Below are positions 58,731 through 64,000 of a stretch of DNA of 64,000 nt, in pieces (within the stretch, counting starts at the first letter, position 1; every line of letters begins with the position of its first letter). Source of the DNA: Bacillus sp. CHD6a (GTDB lineage Bacteria > Bacillota > Bacilli > Bacillales > Bacillaceae_I); the NCBI RefSeq assembly GCF_001293645.1, contig NZ_LBMD01000001.1, positions 124,001-188,000 on the forward strand, read 5' to 3'. A program made the position numbers and the translations under genes. The notes below the pieces were generated by a model, which saw nothing but the letters and a program-made list of their open reading frames with translations, was not told the DNA's origin and searched no databases.

Positions 58731-59736
58731 TTATATCGTGGTTGGATGGGGATGTCAAATTGATAAGTGTATATAGATTGTATTTTATCGACTTGGTGTT
58801 TCCAACAGTTTGAAGTCCCATGGATTTTAGGATCCTTTTCATTACATTAGTAGATGGTACACTTAGAAACTCTCTAGCCTCTATATTGGAAATTGTCTCT
58901 TTGAATAATAAACAATAATCTCTTAACGCCGGTATATGTGCGTCTTTTGATTTATTGTTGCACTTAGGACAACGTCAATAAGAATGAGTCCTTTGCATTG
59001 GGATAGCCAGGCAGTTTGAACATAGTACACCTAATAAAAGTTCACTTGGGTTAATGTTTAACTGTTTTAAAGTGAGGGTTGGTTTAACTTTATGGTGCTT
59101 CATAATGGTGCGCGCAAGGTTATGAATTTCTTTAGTGGAAAGAATCTGTTTATTGGAGATTGTTTGTTGTTGTTCGATTTTTGTGGGGAGATAATGACCA
59201 TGAATGACTATTTGGTTTGTTGATTTATCTTTGGGATCGACTTGAATCATGCAAGAAGGATTGGAGATGACTACGAATGAGGTAAGTGGTAGTGATGGAA
59301 TATCAAACTGTTCAATCCATTGCTTTAGCAGCCTTTCTTGATTACTGACCTGTATTATCGGACACTGATAATATTTCACATTGCCCATGTAGGTCTGAGT
59401 CAGCTGATTGAATTTCCTGTCAAAATAAATGGTCCCACCCATATTTTTCACTTCTAATAGGGATATGAAGTTAGCCGACAGGAGTAACGTATCAATATGG
59501 AAATTTTGATTTTGGAATTGTAAACTGACGGAATGGAGAATGTGATAGTCTTGATTAGGAAGGATGCTTAAGGGGTAGTCAATGGCACTTTCGCCTTTAT
59601 GGCCTTTAAATTGCTTGGCTATCAATTCCTTTACTCGCGGCACCGAGGGGTGATCTTCATCAATGCGTCTCTCAATAGCCTGTAAAAATAGTATGTTAAC
59701 AGGGTATTCTCTCTCTTTTAGGTAAAATCCACCCAC
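58711..59736 (-). pseudogene. NERD-domain (nuclease-related) gene with internal stop and MITE at its start
   Basis: The open part 58975-59736 carries the NERD domain: YLKEREYPVNILFLQAIERRIDEDHPSVPRVKELI, FKGHKGESAIDYPLSILPNQDYHILHSV, and FISLLEVKNMGGTIYFD with the E-x-K nuclease core. An in-frame TGA at 58975-58977 replaces an expected Trp; after it the frame goes on RCPKCNNKSKDAHIPALRDY to a natural stop at 58711, restoring the usual zinc-ribbon and C-terminal region. At the 5' end the first plausible start is a GTG at 59736, 11 bases from the MITE-like repeat that has replaced the native upstream region; translation into that repeat is meaningless. Without the tail the protein may still fold, but I regard the gene as decaying. 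Confidence 0.75.
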
Positions 59737-59746
59737 CCGCCTCCGA

Positions 59747-60016
59747 GGCCACTGAAAAACTGATAACGTAAAGTTTTTATGATTCCTAGCTGTTGATTGG
59801 AGCAAAAGGCGAAGACTCCTCGAAAATGCTACGCATTTTCTTCGTGCGATGAATCGCTGTCGAAGCCTTCCTTGTCCTGAGGGAGCTAGCGCTAGGTGGA
59901 GACCCCGCAGGCGTAGCCGAAGGAGGCTCACGTCAGCCCCTAGGAAAGCGAAGCCATTTGCGGAAATCAACAGCGGTGTGTATTAAAATACTAAAATCAA
60001 GACTTTTTCAGTGGCC
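59747..60016. mobile_element. MITE-like repeat with GGCCACTGAAAAA inverted ends
   Basis: 270 bases. Perfect 13-bp terminal inverted repeats: GGCCACTGAAAAA at 59747-59759 and its complement at 60004-60016. The GC-rich middle contains GACCCCGCAGGCGTAGCC, AGGAGGCT and GGAAAGCGAAGC, the same core as 53461-53670 but with different ends. No coding capacity. No clear target duplication; CACCCACC appears near both sides but not flush with the ends. Confidence 0.78.
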
Positions 60017-60073
60017 ACCCACCTCATGCTATTCTTTTTCCCAAAGTCAATGCTGCCAATCAAGCCCCCCCCT

Positions 60074-60889
60074 CTACAACTCATACTCCCACTCTTCCTT
60101 CATCTGCAAATACAAAACCAGCAGCATATCTTCTAATTCATCATAATGTTTAGTAGAGGGATCTAGCCCTATTTTCGGAAACAAGATATCAGCCATTTTT
60201 CGAGTCAAAACGATGCGGTCATCGTTAGTTAAAGTATCCAAACGCTCTGCGTATGTCTTCAAAAGCTTCCACTCTTTAGCTCCAAGGGATTTCAAAGCCC
60301 ATTCTTCTACTAGGCCCCCGTCCAAACTGAGACCCTTTTCTGCCATACGTTTGTCCAGCTTGGAAACTTTCTTTTTCTTCTTTCCTCTTCTTTCATGGAC
60401 AACAATAGTACCTGCAACAAGGTCCCCTAAGCGTTTGTGCTTAGAGTGAAAGAAAATCATCAATATCCCAACTAGATAATTCGCAGGTAACATATCAATA
60501 ATTCGTAGAAAGTTGCGGAGTAAACTGGATAGCAAGGTAATACTGTGGCCATTTTCTTGAATGACACGTATGCCAAGCATCTTTTTGCCAACTGTTCTGC
60601 CGCCTGTAAAATATTCAAGCAAGAAGTAATAGCTCCAATTTAATAAAAAAATTAGAATGATGACTACTGCAAACATATAAGAGGGCATGTCCGTTTCAAC
60701 GTACTCAAATATACTTGCATTCAAGCCGAAAACAAGTGCAAGTAGAATGAGAATGTTGATGATAATCAACAAGATGGTGTCAAGAATAAAGGCTGCTGCG
60801 CGGCTGCCTAAGCCTGCTGCGTGAAACTGTAAAGATACATATTCGGGAGTTTTGATATCCACTTGTTCTGTCTTCAAGATGATTCCCAC
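60074..60889 (-). CDS. RDD family membrane protein
   Basis: 271 residues. The RDD domain lies in residues 12-155: YVSLQFHAAGLGSRAAAFILDTILLIIINILILLALV gives the R-D helix; EYFTGGRTVGKKMLGIRVIQENG, then LGDLVAGTIVVHERR closes it. The C-terminal 100 residues are soluble and charged, an extension typical of the RDD proteins that neighbour SpoIIM/DUF58/MoxR genes. The role is unknown. It is divergent from the SpoIIM-like gene (97 bases), so they may share control. Confidence 0.85.
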   Translation of the reverse strand: MGIILKTEQVDIKTPEYVSLQFHAAGLGSRAAAFILDTILLIIINILILLALVFGLNASIFEYVETDMPSYMFAVVIILIFLLNWSYYFLLEYFTGGRTVGKKMLGIRVIQENGHSITLLSSLLRNFLRIIDMLPANYLVGILMIFFHSKHKRLGDLVAGTIVVHERRGKKKKKVSKLDKRMAEKGLSLDGGLVEEWALKSLGAKEWKLLKTYAERLDTLTNDDRIVLTRKMADILFPKIGLDPSTKHYDELEDMLLVLYLQMKEEWEYEL

Positions 60890-60985
60890 TTTCTATGGAT
60901 AAATTTAACTTTAGGGTGTTTCTATTTATCTATAATATTACTATAATATAGAAGATAGATGAAAATGAGACACGAGGTGTAAAAG

Positions 60986-61948
60986 ATGAATGTCAAACAA
61001 TTTATTAAACAACACCGCGGCCAGTGGAAGGAGCTAGAAAATCTAGCATCTGATATACATAAGCGAAAGAATATTACCGGAAAGAACCTTGAGCGATTCC
61101 ACAGTCTTTACCAAAAGGCGGCACAGCACTTATCTTATAGTCAAACTTATTTTCCTGGAGAAGAAGTCACATCTTACTTGAATGGTCTTGTATCCAAGTC
61201 TCATAATCTTTTATACAAAGATCAGATAACAAGTTGGAAGCAAGCAAGCGACTTTTTTGGTCATAAGTTTATTGGACTCCTTTTCGAACAATGGAAGTTT
61301 GTGTTGATAGCTATGCTTCTTTTTACAATTGGTGGACTTGGAAGTTATTTTGCTGTTCTGTATGACCCACTTTATTTGTATTCCATTCTACCAGGAGATA
61401 TGGCACAAAACTTTGACCCCGAAAAACTTGGTGACAGTGACGGGATGGTGGATGCCCCTGTCATGTCTGCAAGTATTCTGACCAATAATATTCAAGTGGC
61501 CATCCTTGCATTTGCCGGCGGGATAACCTTTGGATTGTTGACTGTTTATGTATTAATCTACAATGGAATTATTGTAGGCGCGATCGCTGCCCTTTTTTGG
61601 CATTATGATAAAACATACGAGTTTTGGGCTTATATTGTTCCACATGGGATGATTGAACTGACAGCGATTTTCATTGCCGGCGGCGCTGGTTTACTAATGG
61701 GGTACAAGCTTTTTGTACCTGGTGAATATTCGCGGGGCTATCAGTTGAAGTGGAATGCTAAACGATCTGTGCAATTGTTACTTGGAACGATTCCTTTGTT
61801 TATTATAGCAGGGATAATTGAAGGATTCATTACCCCTGCTGCCATATCGTTGGAAGCCAAGTATTTGGTTGCTGGATTGACTGTTATGGGATTAATACTT
61901 TATGTTACTTTAGGCAGTCTTAAGCTTCGTAAAGCCCAGTTACAATAA
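60986..61948 (+). CDS. SpoIIM-like (DUF95) membrane protein
   Basis: 320 residues with a soluble N-terminal part of about 95 residues and five or six membrane helices. The core resembles SpoIIM: NNIQVAILAFAGGITFGLLTVYVLIYNGIIVGAIAALFW and IVPHGMIELTAIFIAGGAGLLMGYKL are its marker segments (NN near a helix, PHG-x-x-E). SpoIIM itself is about 210 residues and is part of the engulfment machine; this longer paralog belongs to the MoxR-DUF58-RDD neighbourhood and is not the sporulation gene. The 3' end overlaps the convergent DUF58 gene by 9 bases. Confidence 0.85.
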   Translation: MNVKQFIKQHRGQWKELENLASDIHKRKNITGKNLERFHSLYQKAAQHLSYSQTYFPGEEVTSYLNGLVSKSHNLLYKDQITSWKQASDFFGHKFIGLLFEQWKFVLIAMLLFTIGGLGSYFAVLYDPLYLYSILPGDMAQNFDPEKLGDSDGMVDAPVMSASILTNNIQVAILAFAGGITFGLLTVYVLIYNGIIVGAIAALFWHYDKTYEFWAYIVPHGMIELTAIFIAGGAGLLMGYKLFVPGEYSRGYQLKWNAKRSVQLLLGTIPLFIIAGIIEGFITPAAISLEAKYLVAGLTVMGLILYVTLGSLKLRKAQLQ

Positions 61949-63301
61949 TCCTCTGTTCATGGTATCAATATAATAGGATACAGCGGTTGTAGCAAGCCGC
62001 TCTTCACGGGCCTCCATCATCAAGAGGCCTTGCTTTTCCCACCTTGCTTTCTCCCGTTTCTTCGTTAAAAGTTGTTGCTGGGCAACCCCTTTAATCATCG
62101 TTTCTTCTAAAGACGTTACAGGGTTTGCTGCTCTTTTTCCCAATACCTCGTCTTCAACTCCTATCATGAAAAAGAGATGCCTTTGCCTTACCCTCTTAAG
62201 GTAAATAAGGGCGCTTTCTTCATGCAGAAATGTTTTAACGTCGCTAAATAATAGGATAAGGCTTCGCTTCTTTTGAACAAGCTGTAAGTATTGAAAGACT
62301 TCAGCATAGTTGGATTCTGCTGCATCGACTTGAACGTTATAAATAGTTTTCAGGATGGTTTGCAAGTGAGGCAACCCTTTTGCAGGGGGGACATATGCCT
62401 TTACCTTTTTGGAAAAAGCAAGTACCGCGACATAATCCCCTTTTTGCAATGCTGCTGCAGCCACCGTCAAGGCTGCTTCTAATGATCGCTCCAAACGGTT
62501 GCCTATTTTTAGTTCTGCCCCCATCATTCTTCCACAATCAATAAGTATGGTGATGTATTTTCCGTGCTCTGGTTCATACTCATTTGTCATGACTTCCTGC
62601 AATTTTGCTGTTTGACGCCAGTTTATTTTCCTAGGATCATCCCCTACCACATAAGAACGAATTTTAGAAAATTCCCCAACGCCACTTTTCTGCTTTCTAA
62701 TAGTTACTCCTTCATGTATCAGAAATTTTTGGGCACTCTCCAAGTACTGTTTGGTTTCCGTCATATCTGGAATGACTTTAATTGTATCTTCTTTTGCAAA
62801 AATCATTTGCTTTTGCCAAAGGCCAATCCTACTTTGATAGCGTAAATATAGTTGTGAAACATGATACTCACCTCTAACAGGCGCAATGGTGTGATAGGTA
62901 AATTGCTTTCTAGTGTTTTTTTCTACCATACCGGTAAAAGGAAACGTGCGAGAAAAGGACTGAGGGATACCATCTTTCATTTCTACCTTCATATCAAGTT
63001 CTGTTGGATTCTCCACCACAATGTTAACGGAATAACTAATCCCTCTTTCCATCTCGCTAGGTATAATTCTCGTCATACTAAGTACTTTTTTATTTGGTGT
63101 AAGTAGAAGGTCCACCAAACTAAAAAGAATAACAAATACATTCATTAGAAAGATTATTGGCCATGAAATGTTTACAAAAAAACTCAATAGAATAAAAACA
63201 AAAGAAAGTACAGAAAGTAAGAGAACTAGTCTACTAGTTGGAAGAATGCCTTTATCTCGGAACAGGAATCGACCCCACAAGTTCTTCAATGATTTGTTCA
63301 A
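61940..63301 (-). CDS. DUF58 domain protein
   Basis: 453 residues from a TTG at 63301 with GGAGGGAG six bases ahead. Two membrane helices (about 23-65) are followed by a beta-rich region. The DUF58 signature is FSKIRSYVVGDDPRKINWRQTAKLQEVMTNEYEPEHGKYITILIDCGRMMG, and a von Willebrand A-like fold follows. It works with MoxR-type ATPases, probably as an adaptor in protein assembly. It overlaps the MoxR gene by 50 bases, as in yeaC-yeaD of B. subtilis; the transglutaminase-like gene that follows there is not downstream here. Confidence 0.88.
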   Translation of the reverse strand: MNKSLKNLWGRFLFRDKGILPTSRLVLLLSVLSFVFILLSFFVNISWPIIFLMNVFVILFSLVDLLLTPNKKVLSMTRIIPSEMERGISYSVNIVVENPTELDMKVEMKDGIPQSFSRTFPFTGMVEKNTRKQFTYHTIAPVRGEYHVSQLYLRYQSRIGLWQKQMIFAKEDTIKVIPDMTETKQYLESAQKFLIHEGVTIRKQKSGVGEFSKIRSYVVGDDPRKINWRQTAKLQEVMTNEYEPEHGKYITILIDCGRMMGAELKIGNRLERSLEAALTVAAAALQKGDYVAVLAFSKKVKAYVPPAKGLPHLQTILKTIYNVQVDAAESNYAEVFQYLQLVQKKRSLILLFSDVKTFLHEESALIYLKRVRQRHLFFMIGVEDEVLGKRAANPVTSLEETMIKGVAQQQLLTKKREKARWEKQGLLMMEAREERLATTAVSYYIDTMNRGLL

Positions 63302-64000
63302 CAGTCGCTCCCTCCAATTCCATATGAGGAGATAATTGAATCCGGTGACGAAGCGCGGGTTTTGTCACCATTTTAATATCATCAGGAGTTACATAGTTAC
63401 GGTTGCTTAAGTAAGCCCATGCCTGTGCCGCTTTCCCGATAGATATTCCAGCGCGAGTGCTAGCTCCGAATCTGATTGAATCTGACTCACGAGTGTTACG
63501 GACGATTTGCATGACATAATCGAGGATACTTTCACTTAGAGTAACTTGCTGGATCTCTTTTCTAATGTTTAGGAAAGTTTCCATATCTAATACTGGCTTG
63601 GTATCGGTTTGAGTAAACTTATTTTCCATTACTTGTTTTAGTACTGCCGTTTCTTCTTCCAAGCTAGGAAAATCAATACGCAGCTTGAAAAGAAAGCGGT
63701 CTTGCTGTGCTTCAGGTAGCGGATATGTTCCTTCAAATTCAATTGGATTTTGAGTGGCAACCACAAAAAACACATCTGCTAATGGATATGTCTCACCATG
63801 AATCGTAACCTGTTTCTCTTCCATCGCCTCTAACAGAGCAGCCTGCGTTTTTGCAGGGGTTCTATTAATCTCATCTGCAAGGAGTATGTTACTGAAAATA
63901 GGTCCCTTCAATGTTTCAAAGCTTCCTTCTTTCATATTGTAAATAGAACTTCCTGTAATATCACTCGGTAAAAGATCTGGGGTAAATTGAATCCGGTTGA
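63252..64000 (-). CDS. MoxR family AAA+ ATPase, 5' partial
   Basis: The frame runs from 63252 off the window edge, so about 249 C-terminal residues are seen and the Walker A is missing. Readable parts: NRIQFTPDLLPSDITGSSIYN, Walker B ILLADEINRTPAKTQAALLEAMEEKQVT, sensor FFVVATQNPIEFEGTYPLPEAQQDRFLFK (arginine-finger Arg), and the lid RFGASTRAGISIGKAAQAWAYL...YVTPDDI. MoxR ATPases act as chaperone-like remodelling factors. It overlaps the DUF58 gene by 50 bases, forming one operon. Confidence 0.93.
   Translation of the reverse strand, partial: NRIQFTPDLLPSDITGSSIYNMKEGSFETLKGPIFSNILLADEINRTPAKTQAALLEAMEEKQVTIHGETYPLADVFFVVATQNPIEFEGTYPLPEAQQDRFLFKLRIDFPSLEEETAVLKQVMENKFTQTDTKPVLDMETFLNIRKEIQQVTLSESILDYVMQIVRNTRESDSIRFGASTRAGISIGKAAQAWAYLSNRNYVTPDDIKMVTKPALRHRIQLSPHMELEGATVEQIIEELVGSIPVPR

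Noticed and set aside
59747-59970. N-terminal extension of the NERD protein
   Set aside because: The extra codons translate the MITE-like repeat and have no relation to NERD proteins.

Overview
The window comes from a low-GC, endospore-forming Bacillaceae chromosome (Bacillus or a close relative). The evidence is the B. subtilis-like order plsY - yneT - parE - parC, plus spo0M, desKR, cydABS, tcyP, a second clpP, MoxR/DUF58 genes, AGGAGG-type ribosome sites with frequent TTG/GTG starts, and simple hairpin terminators. I cannot name the species.

Layout. Bases 1-11744 are mostly core: a DUF2785 end, a GNAT, spo0M, a run of small enzyme genes (PLC-like, nucleotidyltransferase, VOC, Nudix), plsY, yneT, topoisomerase IV (parE-parC), an isochorismatase-like hydrolase and guaD. 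Bases 12229-29781 are one complete Tn7-like transposon of 17,553 bp. It is bounded by inverted ends (TGACGAGYGACACAAAAGT) and flanked by a 5-bp direct repeat GTATA. Its core is tnsA-tnsB-tnsC followed by two different tniQ genes, with no cas genes. Its left cargo is a short type II CBASS anti-phage operon (patatin phospholipase, E2-like protein, CD-NTase). The CD-NTase is broken by two frameshifts, one of which removes the GS motif of the active site. Its right cargo is a one-direction row of small, mostly unknown membrane, secreted or lipoprotein genes, an ECF sigma factor with a membrane SpoIIP-like protein, a GNAT and gene fragments. Most of these are separated by related imperfect palindromes. 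The transposon sits in the 3' end of a decayed LAGLIDADG endonuclease gene (29786-30739).

Bases 30860-49648 return to chromosomal genes: a MFS exporter with a divergent HxlR regulator, an ABC exporter with a divergent TetR regulator, an unusual sigma factor-ClpP pair, fumC, trhO, tcyP, a likely 6S RNA (about 43985-44177, minus strand) with its own promoter and terminator, a DEAD-box helicase, desKR without des, an M50-like membrane protein and a Rap-like TPR protein. Bases 50019-64000 hold cydABS, a Nudix gene, a YeeE/YedE sulfur transporter, a SatD/DUF3307 pair, a ring-cleaving dioxygenase with an MhqR-type operator, RDD, SpoIIM-like and DUF58 genes, and the start-truncated end of a MoxR ATPase. 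Two GC-rich MITE-like repeats share a core but have different ends: 53461-53670, flanked by a duplicated terminator, and 59747-60016, which abuts the start of a NERD gene that also carries an internal stop.

The main points for a second look are the exact transposon ends and two-TniQ design, the inactivated CBASS, the palindrome-punctuated cargo row, the sigma/SpoIIP pair, the 21-bp iterated repeat at 41781-41876, and the 6S RNA locus.
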